A DNA stretch of 64,000 bases, taken from contig NZ_JAQTXM010000017.1 of the NCBI RefSeq assembly GCF_028688795.1, positions 1 through 64,000 of the forward strand. Direction: 5' to 3'. The first letter of the stretch is position 1; every line of letters starts with the position of its first letter. The DNA is from Rhodoferax sp. Its GTDB lineage: Bacteria; Pseudomonadota; Gammaproteobacteria; Burkholderiales; Burkholderiaceae_C. This document shows, piece after piece, positions 50,730-60,632 of the stretch. A program made the translations under genes and the position numbers. The notes below the pieces were generated by a model. It worked only from the letters and a program-made list of their open reading frames with translations, was not told the DNA's origin and did no database searches.

Positions 50730-52087
50730 CCGCCGATAAAACGCGCCCCTTGCTGATCGTTGAAGACGACCTGGCCCTGCAAAAGCAAATTAAATGGTCG
50801 CTTGATCGGTTTGATTCCGTCACCGCCAGCGACCGTGAGAGCGCTATGCTGCAACTGCGAAAGAGCCTGCCCGCTGTCATCACCATGGACTTGGGGCTTC
50901 CGCCGGACGCCGACTCGGTATCTGAAGGTTTCAAGCTGCTGGAACAGGTGATGGCCTTTGACCCCGACATCAAGGTCATTGTGTTGACTGGTCAAAACGA
51001 CCAAGCCAACGCCTTGCGTGCAGTGGCCATGGGCGCCTATGATTTTTTTGCCAAACCCTTCGAGCCAGAACTGCTCAATCTCACCGTTGAACGGGCCTTC
51101 AGGTTGTTTGAGTTGCAGGCCGAAAACCGGCGCCTGCGAGCCTTGCACCAGCCCGATGCCCTGTCCGGCCTGACCACCCGCGACCCCGAGATGATGCGCG
51201 TTTGTCGCATGATCGAAAAAGTGGCCAGCAGCAACGCCACCGTGATGCTGCTGGGAGAAAGTGGCACGGGCAAAGAGGTCTTGGCTCGCGGCCTGCACCA
51301 GTCGTCACCCCGGCGTGGCGAAAAATTTGTCGCCATCAATTGCGCGGCCATCCCGGAAAACCTGCTCGAAAGCGAATTGTTCGGCTATGAAAAAGGTGCG
51401 TTCACGGGGGCTGCCAAAACTACCCTGGGCAAAATTGAGACCGCCAATGGCGGCACCTTGATGCTGGATGAAATTGGCGACTTGCCTTTTCAATTACAGG
51501 CGAAACTGCTGCGTTTCTTGCAAGAAAGAGTGATAGAGCGCGTCGGTGGCCGCCAGGAAATTCCAGTTGACGTGCGCATCGTCTGCGCCACCCACCAGGA
51601 CCTGAACGCGCTCAGCAAAGAGAGCCGGTTTCGGGAAGACCTGTATTACCGACTGGCTGAAATCGTCGTCAATATCCCGCCCTTGCGCGCACGGGTTGGC
51701 GACCCGGCCTTGCTGGCGCATGCCTTCGTGCGGCGCTTTTCTCAGGAGCAAAACCGCTCCAACATGAGTTTGAGCGAGGATGCCGTTCGGGCGATTGAAT
51801 TGCACCCCTGGCCAGGCAACATTCGCGAGCTTGAAAACTGCATCAAACGTGCCACCATCATGGCTGACGGCAGCCAGATCACCAGTGCAGATGTAGGCCT
51901 CAAGAGCGGCACACCCAACGACGCGGACGCTTCACTGGACTTGCGCTTGATTCGAGATAACGCCGAAAAAAATGCCATCATTGCGGCACTGGGCCGAGTC
52001 AACGGCAATGTGCTCAAAGCCGCAGAACTGCTTGGCGTGAGCCGCCCCACGCTGTACGATCTGATGCACCGGTTGGGTTTGAAGTAG
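50726..52087 (+). CDS. prsR: PrsR, sigma-54-dependent response regulator of the PEP-CTERM system
   Basis: 453 residues: REC domain (phospho-Asp at about 55 in TMDLGLPP), sigma-54 AAA+ domain (Walker A GESGTGKE at 177-184, loop GAFTGA at 224-229, Walker B TLMLDEIGDLP), and a Fis-type HTH at the C-terminus (LKAAELLGVSRPTLYDLM). The GAFTGA loop is intact, so it can open sigma-54 promoters. It is expected to control PEP-CTERM and polysaccharide genes. The stop is followed after 44 bp by prsT. Confidence 0.94.
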   Translation: MTADKTRPLLIVEDDLALQKQIKWSLDRFDSVTASDRESAMLQLRKSLPAVITMDLGLPPDADSVSEGFKLLEQVMAFDPDIKVIVLTGQNDQANALRAVAMGAYDFFAKPFEPELLNLTVERAFRLFELQAENRRLRALHQPDALSGLTTRDPEMMRVCRMIEKVASSNATVMLLGESGTGKEVLARGLHQSSPRRGEKFVAINCAAIPENLLESELFGYEKGAFTGAAKTTLGKIETANGGTLMLDEIGDLPFQLQAKLLRFLQERVIERVGGRQEIPVDVRIVCATHQDLNALSKESRFREDLYYRLAEIVVNIPPLRARVGDPALLAHAFVRRFSQEQNRSNMSLSEDAVRAIELHPWPGNIRELENCIKRATIMADGSQITSADVGLKSGTPNDADASLDLRLIRDNAEKNAIIAALGRVNGNVLKAAELLGVSRPTLYDLMHRLGLK

Positions 52088-52131
52088 CGCCTGTTCCTCA
52101 CCAATCATTCATAAAACTCAGGGTAAACGCA

Positions 52132-54903
52132 ATGAAGTTCAAAAAAACTCGCAAACAACTGGTCTTCTCCACCTTGGTGCTGGCCATGCTGCTGGCCTGC
52201 AGCGAGAAGCCCGAAGCCATGCTCAGCTCGGCCAAAGACTACATGGCCAAAAATGACCCCAAAGCTGCGGTCATCCAGATCAAAAACGCGCTGCAAAGCA
52301 ACCCGGACATGCCTGAGGCCCGCTTCATGCTGGGCACAGCCCTGCTCAACAGCGGTGATCCGGTAGGTGCCGAGACCGAGCTGCGCAAAGCCATGGACCT
52401 GAAGCATCCGCAAGACCAGGTGATTCCACCGCTGGCTCAAGCGATGCTGGCGCAGGGTCAAGCGAAAAAACTGACTGACGAGCTGGGCAAGACTGAGCTG
52501 GGCACACCTGCGGCCAAGGCCAATTTGCTGACCACCATGGCCACGGCCTATGCCATGCAAAGCAAGCCTGAGCCTGCCCAAAGTGCCCTGAGCGCCGCAC
52601 TGGCTGCAGACCCCGACTACGCGCCCGCCCTGATCATGCAGGCACGCCAAAAGGCCAGCCAGAACGACATTGATGGGGCACTCGCCACGCTCGAAAAAGT
52701 CATCGCAAAAACACCCAGTAGCCATGAAGCCTGGAAGTTCAAGGGCGACTTGCTGCATTACGCCAAAACCCAGCCGGTAGAAGCCATGGCTGCCTATCGC
52801 AAGGCCATTGAGATCAAGCCTGACTTCTTAGTGGGTCAAGCAGCGGTCATCACGATGCTGCTGCAACAAAACAACCTGGCAGACGCTGCCACCCAAATGG
52901 TGCAGCTGAAAAAGTACAGCCCGAGCCACCCACAAACAAAATACCTCGAAGCCCAGTTGGCGTTCCAAAAGAAGGAATTCTTACCCGCCCGCGATTTGAT
53001 TCAACAGGTGCTGAAGTCCACGCCGGGCAATGTGCAGGCGCTGCAATTGGCGGGCGCCGTAGAACTGCAACTGAATGCTTTGGTTCAGGCCGAGACATAC
53101 TTCTCCAAAGCCCTGCAAGCCGCACCTAATCTGGCGCTGGCACGCCGTGCACTGGTCATGATCTACCTGCGCACAGGTCAGCCCGCCAAAGCCATGGAGA
53201 CCCTGACGCCAGGCTTGAACCGTGACACCGTCGACCCTGAACTGCTGGCTGTGGCTGGCGAGGTGTACCTGCAAAACGGCGATGTCAAAAAAGCCGAAGA
53301 ATTTTTTGCCAAAGCCAGCCAACAAGACCCAAAAAACGCCAAAAAACGCACCTCACTGGCGCTCACCCACATGATGGGTGGCCAGGTTGACAGCGCCTTT
53401 GACGAATTGCAAACCATTGCTGCATCTGACGGCGGCATCACCGCCGACCTGGCCTTGATCAGCGTTCATTTGCGCCGCCAGGAATTTGACAAAGCATTGA
53501 CTGCCATTAACGCTCTGGAGAAGAAGCAACCAGAAAAGCCCCTGGCTGCCAACCTGCGCGGGCGAACCTTACTGGCGAAAAAAGATGTCGCTGGGGCACG
53601 CAAGAGTTTTGAGCAGGCCCTGATCCTTGACCCCACCTTCTTCCCTGCCGTGGCCAGCTTGGCCGGGCTGGACATGGCTGACAAAAAGCCTGAAGACGCG
53701 AAAAAACGTTTTCAAACCGTTTTGGCCAAAGATCCTAAAAACAACCAGGCCTTGCTGGCACTGGCCGAGGTCGCCGCCCGAACCGGCGCACCAAAAGAAG
53801 AAGTTACCAAACTGATTGGCAATGCCGTCGCCGCCAACCCCACGGAAGCCTCACCACGGTTACTGCTGATTGACTTCCACCTGCGCAACAAAGACATCAA
53901 ACTGGCCACCTCTGCAGCCCAAGAAGCCACGGCCGCACTGCCTAACAGCCCGGAATTGCTTGATGCCCAGGGCCGTACCCAGCTGGCTGCCGGTGAGTTC
54001 AACCAAGCCATCACCAGCTACAACAAGCTGGCCAGCATGCAGCCCATGTCGCCGCTGCCGCATATGCGCCTGGCCGACGTTCACATGGCCAATAAAGACA
54101 AAGAGGCAGCCGCCCAAAGCCTGCGCAAAGCGCTGGAAATCAAGCCAGACCTGCAACAAGCCCAGCGTGGCAGCATCATGCTCGACGTGGACAGCAAAAA
54201 CATTCAGGGCGCGCTGGCCACCGCTCGCAACATGCAAAAACAAGCCCCGAAAGACGCCATGGGTTACGTGCTGGAAGGCGACATCCAAGCCTCACAGAAG
54301 AATTGGGATGGCGCAACAGCCGCTTACCAAAACGGGCTCAAACTAGTCAAGTCGCCTGAACTGGCCATCAAAACCCACTCGGTGCTGATGGCCGCCAACA
54401 AAACGGCTGAGGCCGACAAATTTTCGGCCAGCTGGCAAAAAGACCAGCCCAAAGACCCAGCCTTCTTGCTCTACCTGGGTGATGGTGCCATTGCGCGCAA
54501 GGACTTCATCACGGCTGAAAAGTATTACACGGCCGTCACCAAGCTACAGGCCAACAGCGCTGTGGCCTACAACAACCTGGCTTGGGTCACAGCCAAGCTA
54601 AAGAAAGACGGTGCCATTGCCTTTGCGGAAAAGGCCAACACCCTCGCGCCCAACCAGCCCGCCTTTATGGACACCTTGGCTGTGTTGCTGTCAGACAAGG
54701 GGGACTACGCCAAAGCCTTGGAATTGCAAAACAAAGCGGTAGGTTTGCAGCCGCAAAATCCCTTGTTCAAGCTGAATTTAGCCAAGATCCACATCAAGGG
54801 TGGCAAGAAGGATTTGGCGAAGAAAGAGCTGGATGAACTGGCGAAGTTGGGGGACAAGTTTGTAGGACAGGCAGAGGTTACAGACTTGTTAAGGGGGCTG
54901 TAG
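52132..54903 (+). CDS. prsT: PrsT, TPR-repeat lipoprotein of the XrtA/PEP-CTERM system
   Basis: 923 residues. The N-terminus is a lipoprotein signal (TLVLAMLLACSEKP; Cys at about 22). The rest is a long run of tetratricopeptide repeats, about 20 units, each with the W/LGY/P spacing (AKDYMAKNDPKAAVIQIKNAL, SDKGDYAKALELQNKAVGL). It is periplasmic and probably a scaffold that holds the export or modification machinery. Last of the prsK-prsR-prsT run. Confidence 0.92.
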   Translation: MKFKKTRKQLVFSTLVLAMLLACSEKPEAMLSSAKDYMAKNDPKAAVIQIKNALQSNPDMPEARFMLGTALLNSGDPVGAETELRKAMDLKHPQDQVIPPLAQAMLAQGQAKKLTDELGKTELGTPAAKANLLTTMATAYAMQSKPEPAQSALSAALAADPDYAPALIMQARQKASQNDIDGALATLEKVIAKTPSSHEAWKFKGDLLHYAKTQPVEAMAAYRKAIEIKPDFLVGQAAVITMLLQQNNLADAATQMVQLKKYSPSHPQTKYLEAQLAFQKKEFLPARDLIQQVLKSTPGNVQALQLAGAVELQLNALVQAETYFSKALQAAPNLALARRALVMIYLRTGQPAKAMETLTPGLNRDTVDPELLAVAGEVYLQNGDVKKAEEFFAKASQQDPKNAKKRTSLALTHMMGGQVDSAFDELQTIAASDGGITADLALISVHLRRQEFDKALTAINALEKKQPEKPLAANLRGRTLLAKKDVAGARKSFEQALILDPTFFPAVASLAGLDMADKKPEDAKKRFQTVLAKDPKNNQALLALAEVAARTGAPKEEVTKLIGNAVAANPTEASPRLLLIDFHLRNKDIKLATSAAQEATAALPNSPELLDAQGRTQLAAGEFNQAITSYNKLASMQPMSPLPHMRLADVHMANKDKEAAAQSLRKALEIKPDLQQAQRGSIMLDVDSKNIQGALATARNMQKQAPKDAMGYVLEGDIQASQKNWDGATAAYQNGLKLVKSPELAIKTHSVLMAANKTAEADKFSASWQKDQPKDPAFLLYLGDGAIARKDFITAEKYYTAVTKLQANSAVAYNNLAWVTAKLKKDGAIAFAEKANTLAPNQPAFMDTLAVLLSDKGDYAKALELQNKAVGLQPQNPLFKLNLAKIHIKGGKKDLAKKELDELAKLGDKFVGQAEVTDLLRGL

Positions 54904-55409
54904 ATGTGTCGGTTTTTGCGCAGTTTTTTTACGTGCGTCGATCTCACTTGGTGACAAATAGCCATTTGAATCAGTCGCTTGACTATGCAGGCACTTGGCC
55001 AATGGCTGCAGAATAGTCACGGCAATGGAGCCACCAGCGGCGCGAAGCTTTGATGTGTACATGGTTTGTTCGTATTGACTGAAGCGTGTAGCATTTTTTT
55101 CAACTTGAAGAAGGGAAGTTTGTACTATTGATCCGGCACGGTGAAGTTTTATGCCGCGTTTGACGTGCCAACCTGATGGGAGTCAATAACTCGCTCAGGC
55201 GTTTGCTCCTGCTTTGTCATGTGCTCAGTCGCCGCCTTGCGTAACTTGGTTTTCGTTCGCAGGCCTCAAAAAAGCTAGGGATTTGACGTTTTCACAGAGG
55301 GTGAAGCCAGCAAAAGAACAAAGTTCCAATGTCCGAAAATGCCCAGCAAGAGTCAGCGCAGCATAATGTCTGCGCAATTGCGTCACGAGTTTCTTTGAAG
55401 GGAACAAAA
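54904..55409. other. 500-bp gap between prsT and the protease gene
   Basis: No gene is supported. The frame from 55329 is open but non-coding before the ATG at 55410. A T-run (cggtttttgcgcagttttttt) lies just after the prsT stop without a clear stem. No sigma-54 consensus was found by eye. Confidence 0.4.
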
Positions 55410-56198
55410 ATGAAAACCAAGCTGTTTGCATCCGTTCTTGCGCTGTCTGGTGCACTTTTCTGCGGCCCGCTCAGGGCCGACTTGCCTGGCACCATTGCCA
55501 AGGTCAAGCCATCGGTGGTGATCGTGGGCACCTTCAAGGCCACCAACAGCCCACGTTTTGGCTTGCGCGGCACAGGCTTTGTGGTGGGCGATGCCGGCAG
55601 CAACACCAGCAACCTGGTGATCACCAATGCCCATGTGCTGCCGCAGCCAGAAGAAGCTGACATGGATGCCACTGTGGTCGTGCAGGTGCGCACTGGCCCT
55701 GACGAATTGCAGATGCGCCCGGCCGTGGTGCTTGAAGTGGACAAACTGCATGACCTGAGCCTGCTGCGTTTTGAGGGGCCGGCGGTGTCAGCACTCAGCG
55801 TGGGCGACTCTGATGCGGTTCAAGAAGGGCAAGCCATTGCGTTCACGGGCTTCCCAATTGGCGGCGCGCTGGGGTTTTCACCGGTGACGCATCGCGGCAC
55901 GATTTCATCGATAGCCGCAGCTGCCCTGCCCACACCTTCGGCACGCGGTCTCAATGAAAAAACCATACGCAGCCTGCGCGGGGGTAGCTTCAATGTGTTT
56001 CAGCTGGATGGTACCGCTTACCCCGGCAACAGCGGTGGCCCCTTGTTTGACCCGGACACGGGTGCCGTGTTGGGGGTCGTGAACATGGTATTCATCAAAG
56101 GTACCCGCGAATCGGCATTAAGCGCCCCGTCTGGCATCAGCTACGCGATACCCTCAAAATTCATCGCAACGCTGCTCCAAAGGCACAAAAGCCAGTAA
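55410..56198 (+). CDS. Secreted trypsin-like serine protease
   Basis: 262 residues from the ATG at 55410 (GAAGG about 6 nt upstream). A signal peptide, MKTKLFASVLALSGALF with cleavage after RA, leads to the mature DLPGT start. The triad is visible: His in ITNAHVLP, Asp in KLHDLSLLRF, Ser in YPGNSGGPLFDP. There is no PDZ domain. It is periplasmic or extracellular. It may process proteins of the surface polymer; it lies directly after prsT but has its own gap. Confidence 0.9.
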   Translation: MKTKLFASVLALSGALFCGPLRADLPGTIAKVKPSVVIVGTFKATNSPRFGLRGTGFVVGDAGSNTSNLVITNAHVLPQPEEADMDATVVVQVRTGPDELQMRPAVVLEVDKLHDLSLLRFEGPAVSALSVGDSDAVQEGQAIAFTGFPIGGALGFSPVTHRGTISSIAAAALPTPSARGLNEKTIRSLRGGSFNVFQLDGTAYPGNSGGPLFDPDTGAVLGVVNMVFIKGTRESALSAPSGISYAIPSKFIATLLQRHKSQ

Positions 56199-56209
56199 TG
56201 TGGTGTTGG

Positions 56210-57505
56210 TTACTGCGGCAAAAACCGCGTGGCATTTTCCAGGTCTTCATGCGTGATGCCGGCATTCAAGGCATTAAAAAACTTGCGCCAGGCCAAGTCG
56301 GGCTCTGACAGCTTGAACGTGAACGATGTGCCAAGCTGTGTGTTTCGGTTACTAATCACCATCACCTTGACATGCGATTTTTCGTTCTGACCCAGCTGGA
56401 TGTTGGCCTCGCCCCACGCGTTAAGTGGCAGCGGTGTGGATGAGGTGGCCTGAAAACTGTAGGCCGATAGCTCAATGATCATCACCTTGAACGGCGCTTG
56501 CTGTTTGCCCACGGCTAACTCAAACGTGCCCGGACATTTCACCGAGTAACGCTCATGCTGCCTGTGTATGTATTCGCCCGATACGGCCTCTCTCTGTTTG
56601 GGAAGCACACTTTGATAAGTTTCCAGGTTGTAGATGTCGTGCAACAGACCTTTCTTGCGATCTTCCAGATTGGCAAATACCTGGGTGCGTTGGTTAAAAA
56701 AATAATCAAGCAGCTCGGGCGTCATGACCGGATCATTGGTGGTGTAGTAGCGTCGGTTCGGCACCACAATGTTGGGTAGGACAGTTTTGACGAAATATTG
56801 GTACAGGTTTTTCTGCGGCTTCTTGTGGCCATAGGCCAGCTTGAACACCTCGGGCGCATGGTGCAAGTCAAGCGAGGCGCCCACCGCTGGCGCCCCGTTG
56901 GCAAAGTCATAGTTGGCGACGAAATTCTCAGCCAGTCGCTGAAAGAACAACAGCGACTCATACATCTCAATGCGGTTTGGATTCACCGCTATCACCAGAT
57001 GCCGGGTGTCAAAGAAGGTCGTGCAATAGTCATACATGAACTTCATCAACGGAAAAAGAATGGTGCCGCCTGTTTTTCTGAACTTGGGGTGCACCGCCAA
57101 AGCAGAAACTTCGGCGATGTTGCCTTTATGCGTTCGCACCTCGTTCAGGTCAAAAATGGCTTGTAAGGGAAAACCAAACAGGCTCTCGCGAATGAGAGAA
57201 ATGGTGCCCACCACCTCGCCATCAAATTTGGCACAAAGCGTGGTGGTGGTCGGCAACGCATGGTAGATGGTGGCACGCATGCCAGAGGGGTCTGGCGTCA
57301 TGAAACCGCTGGCAACGTAGGCGTCATGCAGGAGCCTGAAGCAGGCTTCCAACTCTTCCTTGGTTTCAGCTATTTTCAGCACCAGACGCGGGTCCGGGTT
57401 GGCATCGCACGCAACGAACGAACGGTAAATGGCAAAGCGGGCATTGCGTGGCAAAAAAGAAAATGCCTTGCGCGCACCCTGATGTAATGATCGCCTGACG
57501 TCCAT
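56210..57505 (-). CDS. FeeM-like N-acyltransferase of exosortase loci with C-terminal PilZ-like domain
   Basis: About 431 residues from the ATG at 57505, which has GAGGAAG 3 nt upstream; the frame opens at 57529. The first half is a GNAT-fold N-acyl amino acid synthase: LLHDAYVASGFM, the RTHKGNIAEVSALAVHP acyl-CoA or acyl-ACP site, FRKTGGTILFPLM. The C-terminal 110 residues (HERYSVKCPGTFELAV..., VMVISNRNTQLGTSFTF) look like a PilZ beta-barrel, though a clean RxxxR is not seen. The combination suggests an acyltransferase that could respond to cyclic-di-GMP. It is convergent with the protease gene, 11 bp away. Confidence 0.75.
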   Translation of the reverse strand: MDVRRSLHQGARKAFSFLPRNARFAIYRSFVACDANPDPRLVLKIAETKEELEACFRLLHDAYVASGFMTPDPSGMRATIYHALPTTTTLCAKFDGEVVGTISLIRESLFGFPLQAIFDLNEVRTHKGNIAEVSALAVHPKFRKTGGTILFPLMKFMYDYCTTFFDTRHLVIAVNPNRIEMYESLLFFQRLAENFVANYDFANGAPAVGASLDLHHAPEVFKLAYGHKKPQKNLYQYFVKTVLPNIVVPNRRYYTTNDPVMTPELLDYFFNQRTQVFANLEDRKKGLLHDIYNLETYQSVLPKQREAVSGEYIHRQHERYSVKCPGTFELAVGKQQAPFKVMIIELSAYSFQATSSTPLPLNAWGEANIQLGQNEKSHVKVMVISNRNTQLGTSFTFKLSEPDLAWRKFFNALNAGITHEDLENATRFLPQ

Positions 57506-57822
57506 AAACTTCCTCGTGTTGACCTGCAAATCAACTTTACTAGCCTCGTTCGCTCAATAAGGTCGCTGAAAAATGTAACTGTCTGAAATTATCACTTGAT
57601 TGGGTCTGGTGGGGTGCATTTATCGTGACAAAAACCGGGCAGGCAAAGTGTCGGTTTGCTTTACAGTCTAAATTTCATTTTTACAAGCTTCCGTCATTTG
57701 CCAAAAAAATCACGTTTAAGTGCTTGATATTTATCACTCTGATACATGAATGCCTGTTTGGCGCATTTTTTGCTTTCACTACCGTATCGCCATCGGCAGA
57801 TCCCGGTCACAGAAGCTGAGAC

Positions 57823-58140
57823 ATGAAAAAAACATCACACAAACATACAACTGTCCCACCCCAGATCCAGCGCAGTGCTGATCGATTTGACACCGAGCTA
57901 CCAGTTGAAATCGGCGGCATTTCTAGTCTCACCCGAAACATCAGTGCCACTGGCATGTACATTGAGACCGACACCCATCTAACCACGGGCTCACATGTGC
58001 AATTTACGGTCGAGGTCGTCGTGCGGGGGCAAAATTTAAAACTCGTGTGTGAGGGCGAGGTCGTCAGGGTCGAGCAAAAAGGTGATACGACAGGCGTCGC
58101 AATCAAACTGGACAAATCGTTTTTTTCTGACATTGAATAA
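57823..58140 (+). CDS. PilZ-domain protein
   Basis: 105 residues. The motif [14 protein letters not shown], then [12 protein letters not shown], then GVAIKLD is the PilZ signature; the RxxxR region here is reduced to a single arginine pair (Arg-Ser-Ala-Asp-Arg). It should bind cyclic-di-GMP and act as an effector on an envelope process. It lies 30 bp upstream of the epimerase gene and may be cotranscribed with it. Confidence 0.8.
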   Translation: MKKTSHKHTTVPPQIQRSADRFDTELPVEIGGISSLTRNISATGMYIETDTHLTTGSHVQFTVEVVVRGQNLKLVCEGEVVRVEQKGDTTGVAIKLDKSFFSDIE

Positions 58141-58169
58141 ATCTAGCGCCTCATCACACTCACATCGAC

Positions 58170-59177
58170 ATGAAAATATTATTGACAGGATCTGCCGGCT
58201 TCATTGGCATGACCACCGCGCTACGGCTGCTGGCCCGAGGCGACCAAGTGGTGGGTTTGGACAACCTGAACGACTACTACGACGTGACCCTCAAAGAAAG
58301 CCGTTTGAGTCGACTCACAGCGCACCCGGGTTTCAAGTTCGTCAAGCTTGATGTCGCTGACCGGCCTGGCATGGAGGCACTTTTTGCCACCGAAAAGTTC
58401 GACCGCGTGATTCATCTGGCAGCGCAAGCCGGTGTGCGCTACTCGCTGCAAAACCCGCATGCCTATATTGAGAGCAACATTGTGGGCTTCACCAATGTGC
58501 TTGAAGGCTGCCGTCACAACAAGGTTCAGCACCTGGTTTACGCGTCAAGCTCAAGTGTCTACGGTGGCAACACCAAGATGCCCTTCTCCGAGCATGACAG
58601 CGTGGATCACCCTGTCAGCCTGTATGCCGCCACCAAAAAAGCCAATGAGCTGATGGCACACACCTACAGCCACCTGTACGGCCTACCCACCACCGGTCTG
58701 CGCTTCTTTACCGTGTACGGCCCATGGGGTCGACCCGACATGGCCTTGTTTTTGTTCACCAAAGCCATCCTGGAAGACACGCCCATTGACGTATTCAACT
58801 ACGGCAACATGCAACGCGACTTCACCTATGTGGACGATATTGTTGAGGGCGTGATACGCGTGCTTGACCGGACCGCCACTGCCGACCCGACCTTTGACTC
58901 AGCCTTGTCCGACCCAGCCACCAGCAGCGCCCCGTTTCGGGTGTTCAACATTGGCAACAACAACCCGGTGCCACTGCTGGACTTCATTGGCTGCATTGAA
59001 AACGCTTTGGGCAAAAAAGCTGAAAAAAACCTGTTGCCACTGCAAGACGGCGATGTACCTGCCACCTACGCCAACACCGACGCTCTGAACGACTGGGTTG
59101 GGTTTGTCCCGGGCACTGGTGTGCAAGACGGCATCAACCGCTTTATTGCCTGGTACCGCGACTATTACAAGGCCTAA
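58170..59177 (+). CDS. Nucleotide-sugar epimerase, UDP-glucuronate 4-epimerase-like
   Basis: 335 residues. An NAD-binding GSAGFIG motif lies at the N-terminus, the YAATKK (YxxxK) active site at about 150-155, and [10 protein letters not shown], typical of UDP-glucuronate epimerases. It makes an activated sugar for the polysaccharide, consistent with the sugar transferase and polymerase in this region. Its stop codon lies inside the first unit of a 13-bp tandem repeat. Confidence 0.9.
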   Translation: MKILLTGSAGFIGMTTALRLLARGDQVVGLDNLNDYYDVTLKESRLSRLTAHPGFKFVKLDVADRPGMEALFATEKFDRVIHLAAQAGVRYSLQNPHAYIESNIVGFTNVLEGCRHNKVQHLVYASSSSVYGGNTKMPFSEHDSVDHPVSLYAATKKANELMAHTYSHLYGLPTTGLRFFTVYGPWGRPDMALFLFTKAILEDTPIDVFNYGNMQRDFTYVDDIVEGVIRVLDRTATADPTFDSALSDPATSSAPFRVFNIGNNNPVPLLDFIGCIENALGKKAEKNLLPLQDGDVPATYANTDALNDWVGFVPGTGVQDGINRFIAWYRDYYKA

Positions 59178-59245
59178 GAACAAGGCCTAAGAACAAGGCC
59201 TAAGAACAAGGCCTAAGAACAAGGCCTAAGAACAAGGTCTTAGCA
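59168..59245 (+). repeat. 13-bp tandem repeat at the epimerase stop (caaggcctaagaa x 5)
   Basis: Five perfect units (59168-59232) and a degenerate sixth (caaggtcttagca). The epimerase stop codon taa (59175-59177) is in the first unit. The last part, ctaaga/tcttag (59226-59231 and 59238-59243), can form a small hairpin. It probably arose by slippage. Confidence 0.85.
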
Positions 59246-59271
59246 CAGGGCATAGGCCCCAAGCGCATGGC

Positions 59272-59742
59272 TCACAAGGTGTGTGCCTGCGCCTTGATCA
59301 GGCCTTCAACGCCTGCCTCACACAACTCCAGCACTCGCTCAAAGCCTGCTAGATTGCCGTAATAAGGGTCTGGTACGTCACGCAACCCCAGCTCAGGGGC
59401 AAACTCAAGCAACAAATGCAGCTTGCCAAGGTATTTTGGCGGGCACTTGGCATGCAGTGTCGTCAGATTGGACTCATCCATCGCCACCAACAAGTCAAAC
59501 CGTTCAAAGTCTTTTTCATTGAGCTGGCGTGAACGGGTCTTTTCGGGCAAATATTGGTGACTTAAAAGCACAGAAGCCGCCCTTGGGTCGGTGCGCTCCC
59601 CAGAGCGCCGCGCGTAGGTTCCGGCAGAATCAAAACTGAGAACATTCACAAGACCCAGCTCAAGCACCCTCTGCTTGGCCACCACTAGGGCCATCGGTGA
59701 CCGACACACATTGGCCATGCACACCAGCAAAATACTGGTCAT
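59272..59742 (-). CDS. Low-molecular-weight protein-tyrosine phosphatase (Wzb/EpsP type)
   Basis: 156 residues with the C-x5-R active-site loop at the N-terminus (LLVCMANVCRSPM) and the catalytic Asp in VPDPYYGNL. These phosphatases dephosphorylate the tyrosine kinase that controls exopolysaccharide chain length. A partner Wzc-type kinase is not in the window. It overlaps the lytic transglycosylase stop by 4 bp. Confidence 0.92.
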   Translation of the reverse strand: MTSILLVCMANVCRSPMALVVAKQRVLELGLVNVLSFDSAGTYARRSGERTDPRAASVLLSHQYLPEKTRSRQLNEKDFERFDLLVAMDESNLTTLHAKCPPKYLGKLHLLLEFAPELGLRDVPDPYYGNLAGFERVLELCEAGVEGLIKAQAHTL

Positions 59743-60632
59743 CGGACCCTGAGCTTCTTCAGCACTGGCGACGGCCGAGTGATTTTTTCATCAAACGGGT
59801 GAACCAGCCCGCCAAAAGAAGCAAGAATCCGTTTCACATAGCTGCGCGTTTCCATAAAGGGTGGCACACCACTGTAGCGCTCTACCGTGCCTTCACCAGC
59901 GTTGTAGGCGGCCGCCACAAGCGCCACATCACCCTCAAAATAGGCCAATAACCAGCGCAAATATGTCAAACCACCGCGTATGTTTTGGGCTGGATCAAAC
60001 GCATTCTTCACGTTAAAGCGCTCGCTGGTTTCCGGTATCAATTGCATCAAGCCCTGGGCGCTCTTGGGCGAAACGGCAAAGCTATTGAAGTTGGATTCGG
60101 CGGAAATGATCGCCAGCGCCAGTTGCGGTTCAATCTTGAACAGCGGTGCGAGCTTGGCCACCAGGTCAAAAATCTTGCGTGGTGCAATACTTTGGTAGTC
60201 CACCCGGGGCAAGGCCGCCGCCACTTGGGGCTCAGCCACTGGTGTTGCAGGTTCGCGCATGCACTCAGGCTTCTCAGGCACTGGTTCACCCACCACGGTC
60301 AACATGCGCTGCGCGGCCTCAATGCCCTGCCCGGCAGCCGCCTTGAAAAAATAAGCGGCCAAGGCATCGTTTCGAGGAATGCCACGCCCGTTGGCATGCA
60401 TCCAGCCCAGGTTATATTGCGCCTCAGCGTCACCCAGGCGTGCGGCTTTGCAATAAAGATTGGCAGCCAGTTGTGCGTCACGCATTACACCCTCGCCGTT
60501 CTCAAGAGCCAGAGCCTGCTGAAAAAGGCCATGCGCCAGCGAACCTTCCTGGGCATGGGCCTGCCATACGGACAGCACACTCATCACGGCAAGCGCCATG
60601 CGAAGGCGTTTTTGTTTAACCTGCTTGCTCAC
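59739..60632 (-). CDS. Lytic transglycosylase with Sel1-like repeats
   Basis: 297 residues from a GTG. Signal peptide about 1-27 (MALAVMSVLSVWQAHA). Two or three Sel1-type repeats (about 35-110, AQYNLGWMHANGRGIPRNDALA). The SLT domain follows with the catalytic Glu in AIISAESNFNSF, the QGLMQLIP motif and AYNAGEG. It cleaves peptidoglycan glycan strands in the periplasm, perhaps to make room for an envelope-spanning secretion machine. It is coupled to the phosphatase gene (4-bp overlap) and overlaps the next upstream gene by 17 bp. Confidence 0.9.
   Translation of the reverse strand: MSKQVKQKRLRMALAVMSVLSVWQAHAQEGSLAHGLFQQALALENGEGVMRDAQLAANLYCKAARLGDAEAQYNLGWMHANGRGIPRNDALAAYFFKAAAGQGIEAAQRMLTVVGEPVPEKPECMREPATPVAEPQVAAALPRVDYQSIAPRKIFDLVAKLAPLFKIEPQLALAIISAESNFNSFAVSPKSAQGLMQLIPETSERFNVKNAFDPAQNIRGGLTYLRWLLAYFEGDVALVAAAYNAGEGTVERYSGVPPFMETRSYVKRILASFGGLVHPFDEKITRPSPVLKKLRVR

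Noticed and set aside
54904-55409. Sigma-54 promoter (GG-N10-GC) for PrsR upstream of the protease gene
   Set aside because: A partial match near 54990 has the wrong spacing between the GG and GC elements. Not reported as a feature.
41032-59177. Search for an exosortase (XrtA) and PEP-CTERM substrates inside the polysaccharide region
   Set aside because: No protein with the exosortase Cys/Arg/His membrane motif and no C-terminal PEP-TM-Arg tail was found. The system must be completed elsewhere in the genome.
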